From: JAJUFS01 sp036381175
GTDB lineage: Bacteria; Pseudomonadota; Gammaproteobacteria; Natronospirales; JAJUFS01
Length of the DNA: 64,000 nucleotides
Reading direction: 5' to 3'
Assembly: GCA_036381175.1 (NCBI GenBank)
Contig: DASVDI010000041.1
Location: forward strand, 1 to 64,000
Position numbers and translations under genes: made by a program. Positions 34,185 to 41,922 of this stretch are shown piece after piece; within the stretch, counting starts at the first letter, position 1; every line of letters starts with the position of its first letter. Below the pieces are notes generated by a model. That model was given only the letters and a program-made list of their open reading frames with translations, was not told the DNA's origin and searched no databases.

Positions 34185-35592
34185 CCTCCGGAAAGAATTT
34201 TCCGGGATTCAATATTCCCTTCGGATCGAACTGCGCCTTGATCCGGCGCATCATGGCAAGCGTTCCCGGTTCGATTTCAAGCCCGACATATTCCTTCTTC
34301 ACAAGGCCGATGCCGTGTTCGCCGGAAAGTGTACCGCCGAGTTCAAGCACCAGCGCGAACACGTCGTTGAGACACTGGTCGGCAACCGCCATCTGTCTCG
34401 CATCATCCGGGTCAACGAGCAGGTTGACATGAATGTTGCCGTTGCCCGCATGACCGAAGTTCACGATCGTGATGTCGTGCTGCCGTGACAATTCCTGCAA
34501 GCCGCCGATCAATTCCGCCATTCGTGACACGGGCACGACGACATCTTCGTTGATTTTCTTCGGTGCGATTTTTCGCAATGCCGGTGAAAGCGCCTTCCGC
34601 GCAGCCCACAAGGCGCGCGTTTCTTCCGATGTCTGTGCACGGTGCAGTTCGATCAGGCCTTCGCCTTCAACGGCGCGCGCAACCAGGGCCGTTGCTGCAT
34701 CGAGAAATTCAGATTGGCCATCCACTTCGATCAACAACATCGTGCCGGCATTTGTCGGCAGATCAGTCTCTGCGTAGTCATGAATCATCGCGATCGCCGT
34801 CGCATCGATGAACTCCAGCGCGCAGGGCGTGACGGGTTGCGCCATGATGCGAGAGACAGCGGCCGCAGCGGCGGTCATGTCATTGAAGGTTGCGCGCAAG
34901 GTGTGCTTTGCGGGTTGCAGGGGCGTCAGTTTGAGCGTGGCTTCCGTGATCACGCCGAGCGTGCCTTCCGAGCCGATCAGCAAGCGCGTCAGATCGTAGC
35001 CAACCACTCCTTTCGTGGTGTAAACACCCGTTCGCAATTCCGTGCCGTCGCCTGCGATTGCGCGCAAGCCAAGTGCGTTGTCACGCGGCGTGCCGTACTT
35101 CACCGCGCGCGGTCCTGCGGAATTGCACGCGAGGTTTCCGCCGACGGTCGAGTAGGCGGACGAGGTCGGATCCGGCGGCCAGAAAAATCCTTCGCGTCCC
35201 GCCGCTTCCTGCAGTTGCGCGTTCGTCACACCCGGTTGCACGACGGCAACACGATTGGCGGCGTCGATACGAACGATGCGATTCATTCGCTCCAGCGCAA
35301 GCACCAATCCGCCGGCAACGGGAACGGCAGCACCCGCAGTGCCGCTGCCGAGACCGCGTGAAACCAATGGCAAATCATGCTCGTGACAAGCGCGAATGAT
35401 CGCAAGCACTTCATCGTGCGATTCGGGAAATGCGACAAGATCCGGCAGCGCCTGCTGGCGGGAATTGTCGTAGCTGTAGGGATACCGGTCACCAGGATCA
35501 TCGAGCAGGCGTTCGCCGAGCAGCGATTTCAGTGCTGCATGAACGTCGCGCACCGCTTGCGCGTGATCTGCAGTGACGGTCTCGCGTCGCAT
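34180..35592 (-). CDS. FAD-linked oxidase, GlcD/D-lactate dehydrogenase family
   Basis: A 470-residue flavoprotein. The FAD-binding PCMH domain (about 45-225) includes LVSRGLGSGTAGAAVPVAGG and STVGGNLACNSAGPRAVKYG. The C-terminal oxidase domain ends with NFGHAGNGNIHVNL and SGEHGIGLVKKEY. These are the marks of the glycolate oxidase GlcD, D-lactate and D-2-hydroxyglutarate dehydrogenase family; the 2-hydroxyacid substrate cannot be fixed. The protein passes electrons to quinone or cytochrome in relatives. It lies 9 bases downstream of diaA, in the slot where E. coli has dolP (yraP). Confidence 0.93.
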   Translation of the reverse strand: MRRETVTADHAQAVRDVHAALKSLLGERLLDDPGDRYPYSYDNSRQQALPDLVAFPESHDEVLAIIRACHEHDLPLVSRGLGSGTAGAAVPVAGGLVLALERMNRIVRIDAANRVAVVQPGVTNAQLQEAAGREGFFWPPDPTSSAYSTVGGNLACNSAGPRAVKYGTPRDNALGLRAIAGDGTELRTGVYTTKGVVGYDLTRLLIGSEGTLGVITEATLKLTPLQPAKHTLRATFNDMTAAAAAVSRIMAQPVTPCALEFIDATAIAMIHDYAETDLPTNAGTMLLIEVDGQSEFLDAATALVARAVEGEGLIELHRAQTSEETRALWAARKALSPALRKIAPKKINEDVVVPVSRMAELIGGLQELSRQHDITIVNFGHAGNGNIHVNLLVDPDDARQMAVADQCLNDVFALVLELGGTLSGEHGIGLVKKEYVGLEIEPGTLAMMRRIKAQFDPKGILNPGKFFPEV

Positions 35593-35601
35593 GGGTTTGC
35601 T

Positions 35602-36204
35602 TCAGGTTTCGCCGAGTACGCGCGCGTCGATGAGATCGCAAAGGCAGTGAATCAGCACGAGATGCACTTCCTGGATGCGCGCCGTGCGTTCCGCCGGAAC
35701 GCGCAACTCCACGTCTGCTTCACCAAGATGTCCCGCCATTTCACCGCCGTTGCGTCCCGTAAAGGCGATCACGGACATGCCGCGCTCATGTGCGGCGTCG
35801 ATGGCACGCACCACGTTCGGCGAATTGCCGCTGGTGGAAATCGCGAGCAATACGTCACCGGCTTGCCCGAGCGCGCGCACTTGCTTGGAGAAAATATCGC
35901 GGTAGTCGTAATCGTTGGCGATGGAGGTCAGCGTGGAGCTGTCCGTGGTGAGCGCGATCGCGGGCAAGGCGGGGCGCTCGCGCTCGAAACGGTTCAACAG
36001 CTCGGAAGAAAAATGCTGCGCGTCGGCTGCAGAGCCGCCATTGCCACAGGTGAGAATCTTGCGATTGTCCAGCAACGCGGAACTTGCGAGTTCCGCCGCG
36101 CGACTGATCGATGGCGTGAGTACATCGACCGCGCGCCGCTTGGTTTCGATGCTTTCGAGAAAGTGATCGCGAATGCGTTGTTCGATGTCCAATGGATTCT
36201 CCAT
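35602..36204 (-). CDS. diaA: SIS-domain protein, DiaA/GmhA family
   Basis: A 200-residue protein with a single SIS domain. The sugar-phosphate site includes ILTCGNGGSAADAQHFSSEL and AISTSGNSPNVVRAI. Sequence alone does not separate DiaA (a DnaA-binding initiation factor) from GmhA (sedoheptulose 7-phosphate isomerase for LPS heptose). The neighbours yraN, lpoA and rsmI match the E. coli yraLMNO-diaA order, which favours DiaA. It starts 14 bases after the yraN stop. Confidence 0.85.
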   Translation of the reverse strand: MENPLDIEQRIRDHFLESIETKRRAVDVLTPSISRAAELASSALLDNRKILTCGNGGSAADAQHFSSELLNRFERERPALPAIALTTDSSTLTSIANDYDYRDIFSKQVRALGQAGDVLLAISTSGNSPNVVRAIDAAHERGMSVIAFTGRNGGEMAGHLGEADVELRVPAERTARIQEVHLVLIHCLCDLIDARVLGET

Positions 36205-36218
36205 TGCAGATTATTCGG

Positions 36219-36611
36219 TCATTCGTTGGGGCGGAAGGCGTCGGTTATCCATTCCGTGCGCGTCGTCGCGGCATTGGCCGCACCGTCGATCGCAACGATA
36301 TCAAAACGGGCGGGCCGATGCGCGAGGCGCGATTGCTCGAGAAACCGCAGGGCGGCGCGTATCAGTCGCTTCTGTTTCGCGGGCGTGACACTTGCCGCCG
36401 CGCCGCCGAAATTATTGTTCAGCCGCGCGCGTACCTCGACAAAAACGATCTGTCCCGCGTGTTCCATCACGAGATCGATCTCGCCCCAGCGGGTCTGGTA
36501 GTTCTCCGCAAGCACTTTCAGCCCGCGTGCTTCGAGAAAACGTCGCGCGAGCTGCTCTGCATTGCGGCCGCGTTCCTTGTTGTCCTCAGTGTTGCGGCGG
36601 AGAGGCGGCAT
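36219..36611 (-). CDS. yraN: YraN/UPF0102 family protein
   Basis: A 130-residue protein with a restriction-endonuclease-like fold. RGRNAEQLARRFLEARGLKV opens it, and the nuclease-like core is RWGEIDLVMEHAGQIVFVEVR. The function is not established in the family. The ATG at 36611 overlaps the end of lpoA by 26 bases; upstream in-frame starts would sit further into lpoA. The gene belongs to the lpoA-yraN-diaA run. Confidence 0.92.
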   Translation of the reverse strand: MPPLRRNTEDNKERGRNAEQLARRFLEARGLKVLAENYQTRWGEIDLVMEHAGQIVFVEVRARLNNNFGGAAASVTPAKQKRLIRAALRFLEQSRLAHRPARFDIVAIDGAANAATTRTEWITDAFRPNE

Positions 36612-38514
36612 GCACAGTTCCTTGTGCCGGTGTGGGTTCCTCGACGGCGGGCAACAACTGCGGTTCGCCGCCCTGGAAACGCGCCCAGTAAAGATCACGG
36701 CGAATGCGCTGCTGCGGATCCATGCTCAGCAATCCGGTCATGGCCGGCAGCGGGTTCTGCAAAGCGGGATCGTCGCCAAGAATCAGCGGCACCAGGCGGA
36801 AGGCGTCGAAACCCAGCGCGTACAGGCGGCCAGCGCGTTCAAAACGTCCGGGCCAGAGGTCTGCAATGTTGTCGCGAATTTCCTGGCCGATGGCATCGGG
36901 CGCAAGTATCCACGGCATGTCGGCAAAACGAATGCCGTCCAGATCGCGATCAGGCTGCCCCGGGCGATACACGTGGCTGGTCGCATAAACGGGAACGTCG
37001 ATGGCGTGATGAAAACGCAACTGCGGTTTCAGAAGCCGCGCTTCATCCGCATCGGCGGCCAGGAAAATGAATTCCACGTCCTGCCGGCGGCGCGGTTCGA
37101 ATTCCATGTACTGGCCGGTGATGCTGCGCAACTGCTGGTAGCGCATCCGGCTTTCATCAAGGTTCAGCATGCGCATGATCGGCGTTGAATAGTCCGCGTG
37201 CCCAGGCTGATAGCGTTGAACGGTGAGCAGTTCGCCGCCCAGTTCCTCGAAGCGCGCGCGGAAGGCCGCGGTCATCCGCAGACCGAATTCGGTGTCGGGC
37301 ACAAGCGCCGCGGCGCGCGTGTAACCTTTCGCGATGCTGCGTTCAGCGACCTGGATGGCTTCGTCTTCGGGCAGCAAGCCGAACTGCACGAGATTGTCGC
37401 GCGCCATCGCGGCGTCCGAGGGATCGAGATAGTTCAGGCCCAGCACGGGAACCTGGATGTCTTCGGCACGATTGATCGCGTTCAGCGCGTCCTTGGTCAG
37501 CGGTCCGACAATGATGCCCGCGCCTTTCTGCACCGCTTCACGTGCGGCGCGCACGGCTGCGGCGGGATCACCGCCGGTGTCGAGCACGAGGACCTGCGGC
37601 GCATCCGCATGCGCGGAATGCTGGTACAGCCCCGCAAGAAAACCATCACGCACCACTTCTGCGGATGTGCTGAACCGGCCGCTCAAGGGCAACAGCAGCG
37701 CGATGGTTTCCGGATACGTGAAACGGCGCTGGTGCTCGGCGCGGATTTCATCCAGCAGCAACCGGTTGGCGGGATGACCGGCGTAACGGCGCGACCATTG
37801 ATCAAGCCGGCTCGCGAAACCGTGCGGATCCTGCCAGGCGGTTTGCCCGATGCGTCCAAGCGCGATCCAGCCGCGCACCGCTGCATTCGTTTCCGGCGGC
37901 AACTGTTCGAGGTTCAACGGCTCGCGTGCGCGCGACAGGCCGATCCAGATCAAGCGGCTGTCGGTGAGTTTCACGTTTGCATCCGTGCTCGACTGCAGGT
38001 GTTCGTTCAGTAGTGTCGTGGCTTCCAGCGTCGCGCCCAGTTGATAAAGCGCTCGGCCATGCACGCGCACGGCCTGGTCGAAAAATTCCGGACTGAAACG
38101 TTGCGCTTCAAGCAGCAGCAGCGCCTGGCGCGGATTCTGTTGGAACAGTGAAAGCTCCGCTTCCACCAGCGTGCCGCGTTCCGCGAGGCGGCCGGTCGGT
38201 GGCAGCGGTCGCGCGGATTCCAGCGCGCGCGCCGCTGCATCGACACGGCGCGCTGCAAGCCAGGCATCGGCGGCGGCAAGCCATGCTTCCTTCTGCGCGT
38301 CGCCTTCGCTGTCACGCGCGAGTTCTTCGAACGCCATGGCAGCCGCGACCGGATCCTGCGAGAGCAGCTCGCCCGCTTTCTGCATTTCGGCGTTGAACAT
38401 GGCTTCGCGTTCGGGATCAGGTCCGGTTGCGCACGCAGCGAGCAGCAGCGCGGCGAGCAGCGGCAATAATCGAAGATGGCGAATGTGAACGTTGGCGGAA
38501 GCGCTGGCTTGCAT
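36586..38514 (-). CDS. lpoA: Penicillin-binding protein activator LpoA
   Basis: A 642-residue outer-membrane lipoprotein that activates PBP1A. The start at 38514 (MQASASANVHIRH) gives a lipoprotein signal ending LLAALLLAACATG; GAGGTCGAG lies upstream. An N-terminal helical TPR-like domain (about 30-270) is followed by a periplasmic-binding-protein-like domain (about 280-620) with ETIALLLPLSGRFSTSAEVV and IIVGPLTKDALNAI. It is divergent from rsmI, as in E. coli, and followed by yraN. Confidence 0.95.
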   Translation of the reverse strand: MQASASANVHIRHLRLLPLLAALLLAACATGPDPEREAMFNAEMQKAGELLSQDPVAAAMAFEELARDSEGDAQKEAWLAAADAWLAARRVDAAARALESARPLPPTGRLAERGTLVEAELSLFQQNPRQALLLLEAQRFSPEFFDQAVRVHGRALYQLGATLEATTLLNEHLQSSTDANVKLTDSRLIWIGLSRAREPLNLEQLPPETNAAVRGWIALGRIGQTAWQDPHGFASRLDQWSRRYAGHPANRLLLDEIRAEHQRRFTYPETIALLLPLSGRFSTSAEVVRDGFLAGLYQHSAHADAPQVLVLDTGGDPAAAVRAAREAVQKGAGIIVGPLTKDALNAINRAEDIQVPVLGLNYLDPSDAAMARDNLVQFGLLPEDEAIQVAERSIAKGYTRAAALVPDTEFGLRMTAAFRARFEELGGELLTVQRYQPGHADYSTPIMRMLNLDESRMRYQQLRSITGQYMEFEPRRRQDVEFIFLAADADEARLLKPQLRFHHAIDVPVYATSHVYRPGQPDRDLDGIRFADMPWILAPDAIGQEIRDNIADLWPGRFERAGRLYALGFDAFRLVPLILGDDPALQNPLPAMTGLLSMDPQQRIRRDLYWARFQGGEPQLLPAVEEPTPAQGTVHAASPPQH

Positions 38515-38602
38515 GTAGTCTCGACCTCGTTGCCGAAAGAAGCCCGCGACGCGGGCCTTGGCAGTACGGAAAGACCGCAAAGTATCGAGTGGTGACCACA
38601 GA

Positions 38603-39469
38603 GTGTCAACGCAAGCCGGATTACCCGCTGGAGTGCTTTACGTCGTCGCCACGCCGATCGGCAATCGGGAAGACCTGACGCGCCGCGCCCAACGGATTCT
38701 CGACGAAGTCGCTTGCATTTTCTGTGAGGACACGCGCCATAGCGGCAAGCTGCTGGCCGAGCTCGGCATCGACACGCCACGACTTTCCCTGCACGAACAC
38801 AACGAACGCGCACGTATTGACACTGTATTGCAGCGCCTTCAGAACGGCGAATCCTGCGCACTCATCAGCGACGCCGGCACGCCGCTCATCAATGATCCCG
38901 GTTTCGTGCTGGTGCGCGCCTTGCGTGATGCCGGCATGCGCGTCGTGCCCGTGCCGGGCGCAAGTGCGGTGATCGCTGCCTTGTCCGCTGCCGGGCTGCC
39001 GGCAGACCGGTTCAGTTATGAAGGTTTTCTTCCCGCGAAATCGAAAGCGCGCCGCGATCGCCTTGCCGCGCTCGCAAACGATTCGCGCACGCTCGTTTTC
39101 TACGAAGCGCCGCATCGACTTGAGGAAATGCTTGCGGACGCGGCGAACGCTTTCGGGGCAGAGCGCCTTGCGTGCGTGGCGCGTGAAATCACGAAACTGC
39201 ATGAAGAATTCCGCAACGGCACGCTCGCGGAACTTTGCGAATGGGCGGCGCGTGATCCGAACGCCACGCGCGGCGAGATTGTCGTTGTCGTCGGCGGCGC
39301 GTCCAGTGAAAGCACTGCGCAACGTCTGTATGCGGATGAGGTGTTGCGCGCGCTGCTCGAAGAATTGCCGGCAAGCAAGGCGGCGAAGGTCGCATCGAAA
39401 CTCACAGGCGAACGCCGGCAGGCGCTTTATCAACGTGCACTGGAATTGTCTGGTGGCGCTGCGGAATAA
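38603..39469 (+). CDS. rsmI: 16S rRNA 2'-O-ribose C1402 methyltransferase
   Basis: A 288-residue SAM-dependent enzyme of the tetrapyrrole methylase fold that methylates C1402 of 16S rRNA. LYVVATPIGNREDLTRRA is the N-terminal signature and LISDAGTPLINDPG the second. There is no ATG near the conserved N-terminus. The GTG at 38603 (VSTQAGLPAGVLYVV) is chosen; a TTG at 38558 would add 15 unconserved residues. It is divergent from lpoA, and rnpB follows 49 bases after its stop. Confidence 0.95.
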   Translation: MSTQAGLPAGVLYVVATPIGNREDLTRRAQRILDEVACIFCEDTRHSGKLLAELGIDTPRLSLHEHNERARIDTVLQRLQNGESCALISDAGTPLINDPGFVLVRALRDAGMRVVPVPGASAVIAALSAAGLPADRFSYEGFLPAKSKARRDRLAALANDSRTLVFYEAPHRLEEMLADAANAFGAERLACVAREITKLHEEFRNGTLAELCEWAARDPNATRGEIVVVVGGASSESTAQRLYADEVLRALLEELPASKAAKVASKLTGERRQALYQRALELSGGAAE

Positions 39470-39483
39470 AACTTTTTGCGTGC

Positions 39484-39511
39484 TTGACAGCTTTCCCGAA
39501 CAGCGTATTGT
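39484..39511 (+). promoter_or_regulatory. Promoter of rnpB
   Basis: TTGACA (39484-39489) and TATTGT (39506-39511) are separated by 16 bases. The predicted start, about 7 bases further on, coincides with the first base of the RNase P RNA stem P1 at 39519. Confidence 0.85.
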
Positions 39512-39518
39512 TCGCGGC

Positions 39519-39871
39519 GGAGTCGGCCGGACAGTCGCTGCGCATTCATTGCGTGGAGGAAAGTCCGGGCTCCGCAGGGCAGGGTGCCAGGTAACGCCTG
39601 GGCGGCGCGAGCCGACGGAAAGTGCCACAGAAAACATACCGCCGATGTGCGCACGCAAGTGCAGTACAGGTAAGGGTGAAAAGGTGCGGTAAGAGCGCAC
39701 CGCGCGTCCGGCAACGGTTCGCGGCAAGGTAAACCCCACTCGGAGCAAGGCCAAATAGGGGAACGATTACGCGGCCCGCGTAGTTCCCGGGTAGGCCGCT
39801 TGAGGTGAACGGTGACGTTCATCCCAGATGAATGACTGTTCTCGACAGAACCCGGCTTACAGGCCGACTCC
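39519..39871 (+). ncRNA. rnpB: RNase P RNA, bacterial type A
   Basis: About 353 bases encoding the catalytic RNA that matures the 5' end of tRNAs. The ends pair as stem P1: GGAGTCGGCC with GGCCGACTCC. Conserved blocks occur in the right order: GAGGAAAGTCCGGGCTCC, GGGCAGGGTGCCAGGTAACG, GCAAGGCCAAATAGGGG, GGGTAGGCCGCTTGAG and AGATGAATGACTGT, then CGACAGAACCCGGCTTA. The promoter is directly upstream. No clear terminator hairpin follows. The 3' end is set from P1 pairing. Confidence 0.97.
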
Positions 39872-40147
39872 TTCTATTTCATGAAACGCCATTACTGGGC
39901 TTTCCGGCCGCTACCGGCAAAATTGCACTCAAATGACGTGCTCCGGCCCCTCTTCCAAAGCGCGCCGGGAAGGGATTTCTCTCTCCTCGTCCCGATTCTT
40001 CTTCACACCCTGCCAAAACTAAATCTCGTAACTCCTTGATTCTTCTTGTTGTGCAGTTGCAATAATTTAACCGTTTAATGCAGCGCATCAATCACGTAAG
40101 TTCCTGACGCACAAAAAGAAATTACTCATATCCAGTGGGTTTTACCC
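39872..40147. other. Gene-free spacer between rnpB and the dcw promoter
   Basis: No convincing reading frame on either strand. The first part is pyrimidine-rich (CTCTCTCCTCGTCC, TTCTTCTT) and the second part is A/T-rich (GCAATAATTTAACCGTTTAATG), unusual for this GC-rich window. This A/T-rich DNA lies just upstream of the strong dcw promoter and could act as an UP element or regulator-binding region. Confidence 0.5.
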
Positions 40148-40177
40148 TTGACACTCCCGTCGACGGCTACCTATAGT
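40148..40177 (+). promoter_or_regulatory. Promoter of the mra/dcw cluster
   Basis: TTGACA (40148-40153) and TATAGT (40172-40177) with an 18-base spacer. The predicted transcript start, around 40184, puts the MraZ repeats at the very 5' end of the message. It corresponds to Pmra of E. coli. Confidence 0.85.
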
Positions 40178-40186
40178 GTCGGCAAG

Positions 40187-40211
40187 TGGGAAAAAGTGGG
40201 AGAGCGTGGGA
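40187..40211 (+). promoter_or_regulatory. MraZ operator (three TGGGA repeats)
   Basis: TGGGA occurs at 40187, 40197 and 40207, each with a preceding G and separated by exactly 5 bases. Three or four TGGG[A/C/T] repeats with 5-base spacers are the known binding site of the MraZ repressor. It overlaps the initial transcribed region, 10 bases after the -10 box, and 19 bases before the mraZ start. Confidence 0.88.
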
Positions 40212-40229
40212 CACCGTCCCGGTACCGCC

Positions 40230-40685
40230 ATGTTCAGGGGAGTCAACAACGTCAAGCTCGACGCGAAGGGGCGGATGGCCATTCCGACCCGGTATCGCGA
40301 GCGCGTGCAGGATCGCTGCGGCGGGCAGCTTGTTGTGACCGTTGACCGCGACCACTGCCTGTTGCTGTATCCGCTCCCCGATTGGGAAGAAATCGAACGC
40401 AAGCTGGTGAAGCTGCCGAGTTTCAACGTGCAGGCACGCCGGCTGCAGCGTTTGCTGGTCGGTCATGCCACGGAAGTCGAAATGGATTCGCACGGCCGCG
40501 TGTTGCTGCCGCCGCCCTTGCGCGAATTCGCCGGGCTCGACAAATCAGCCGTGATGATCGGGCAGGGCAACAAGTTCGAGATCTGGGACGAGGAATCGTG
40601 GAACACGCGGCGCGATGGCTGGCTTGCCGATGACGAGGGCCAGGACGCGCCGCTGCCGGCGGAACTGGAGTCCTTGTCGCTTTGA
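40230..40685 (+). CDS. mraZ: Transcriptional repressor MraZ
   Basis: A 151-residue DNA-binding protein made of two SpoVT/AbrB-like repeats: VNNVKLDAKGRMAIPTRYRE at the N-terminus and EVEMDSHGRVLLPPPLREFA in the middle. It forms ring-shaped oligomers and represses its own operon. The ATG at 40230 gives the standard N-terminus MFRGVNNVKL. The ribosome-binding site is weak. The operator just upstream fits autoregulation. Confidence 0.97.
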   Translation: MFRGVNNVKLDAKGRMAIPTRYRERVQDRCGGQLVVTVDRDHCLLLYPLPDWEEIERKLVKLPSFNVQARRLQRLLVGHATEVEMDSHGRVLLPPPLREFAGLDKSAVMIGQGNKFEIWDEESWNTRRDGWLADDEGQDAPLPAELESLSL

Positions 40686-41647
40686 CCCGGCAGGCGCGAG
40701 CGGGCGAGCACGATCCGGTCCTGCTGCAGGCCTGCCTTGAAGGGCTCGCCATCCGGCCTGACGGGTTTTATGTCGATGGCACGTTCGGTCGCGGCGGACA
40801 CGCGGCGGCAGTGCTGGAAAAGCTGGGCCCCGACGGGCGGTTGCTGGCGTTCGACAAGGATCCGGATGCGGTCACCTCGGCGCGCGAACGGTTCGAAGGT
40901 GACGCGCGATTTCGCATCGTTCACGGGAGCTTCACGATGCTCGAGCGAACGGTTGAAGAGATGGATCGCATGGCCAAGGTTGACGGCATTCTCCTCGACC
41001 TCGGGGTTTCGTCGCCGCAACTTGACGACGCGGCGCGCGGCTTCAGTTTCCAGTCCGAAGGCCCGCTCGACATGCGCATGGATCCGACCAGTGGCGAAAG
41101 TGTGGCCGAGTGGCTGGCCCACGCGGACGAGGCCGACATTGCCCGCGTGCTGTTCGAATATGGCGAAGAACGATTCTCGCGCCGCATCGCACGCGCAATT
41201 GTCGAGCGCCGCGCGGAATCGCCGCTGACCACCACGCGCGAACTCGCCGAACTCATCGCCACGGCCGTGCCGACGCGCGAGAAGGGCAAGCATCCAGCGA
41301 CGCGCAGTTTCCAGGCGCTGCGGATTCTTATTAATAAGGAGTTGGACGATCTCGACGAAGTGCTCGCGCAATGTGTCCACGTCCTTGGGCCAGGCGGCCG
41401 CTTGTGCGTCATCAGCTTTCATTCCCTTGAGGATCGTCGCGTGAAGCGCTTCATCCGTGACCAATCGCGCCCGCCGCGCGCACCGCGAGGCCTGCCTCGC
41501 GGCCTGCCGCCGGTCAGTGCCGCGCCGCCGCCGTTGCGGGCGATCGGCAAGGCGATAGTTGCCGATGCCGCCGAGGTCGACCGGAATCCGCGCGCACGCA
41601 GCGCGGTTTTGCGTTGTGCGGAGCGCGTTGTGGGGGGCGAGGAATGA
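40682..41647 (+). CDS. rsmH: 16S rRNA (cytosine(1402)-N(4))-methyltransferase
   Basis: A 321-residue SAM-dependent enzyme that methylates N4 of C1402, the same base that RsmI modifies on the ribose. YVDGTFGRGGHAAAVL is the SAM site, followed by GILLDLGVSSPQLDDAARGF and CVISFHSLEDRRVKRF. The start is TTG at 40682, overlapping the mraZ stop; no ATG lies before the conserved HDPVLL. The C-terminus before the ftsL overlap is rich in Arg and Pro. Confidence 0.97.
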   Translation: MTRQARAGEHDPVLLQACLEGLAIRPDGFYVDGTFGRGGHAAAVLEKLGPDGRLLAFDKDPDAVTSARERFEGDARFRIVHGSFTMLERTVEEMDRMAKVDGILLDLGVSSPQLDDAARGFSFQSEGPLDMRMDPTSGESVAEWLAHADEADIARVLFEYGEERFSRRIARAIVERRAESPLTTTRELAELIATAVPTREKGKHPATRSFQALRILINKELDDLDEVLAQCVHVLGPGGRLCVISFHSLEDRRVKRFIRDQSRPPRAPRGLPRGLPPVSAAPPPLRAIGKAIVADAAEVDRNPRARSAVLRCAERVVGGEE

Positions 41648-41922
41648 GCACGCTGCGCGTCATCGTCACGCTGTTGTTGATCGCGAACGTCATCAGTGCG
41701 CTTGCCGTGGTGCGCGCGCGGCATGGCAATCGCACGGAATTCGTCGAGTTGCAGCAACTCGAAGCGCGGCGTGATGCGCTGGAAGTCGAGTGGGGCAAGT
41801 TGCAGCTCGAACAGAGCGCCTGGGCGACGCACGGCCGGATCGAGCAGGTCGCGCGCGAGGAGTTGGGCATGGAAATGGTGCGCGCGGAAGACGTCGTGGT
41901 GCTGAAGAATGCAAAGCGTTGA
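41644..41922 (+). CDS. ftsL: Cell division protein FtsL
   Basis: A 92-residue bitopic inner-membrane protein. One helix (about 5-24, VIVTLLLIANVISALAVV) is followed by a periplasmic coiled coil (FVELQQLEARRDALEVEWGK). In relatives it forms a complex with FtsB and FtsQ and activates FtsWI. It overlaps rsmH by 4 bases (ATGA) and ftsI by 14 bases. Confidence 0.95.
   Translation: MSTLRVIVTLLLIANVISALAVVRARHGNRTEFVELQQLEARRDALEVEWGKLQLEQSAWATHGRIEQVAREELGMEMVRAEDVVVLKNAKR

Noticed and set aside
39879..40091. Minus-strand small frame of 70 codons after rnpB
   Set aside because: Composition is arbitrary, no ribosome-binding site or signal is present, and the region looks like spacer DNA.
40187..40211. 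TGGGA repeats considered as a CRISPR or simple repeat
   Set aside because: Only three 5-base units with a 10-base period at a known promoter; they fit the MraZ operator exactly.
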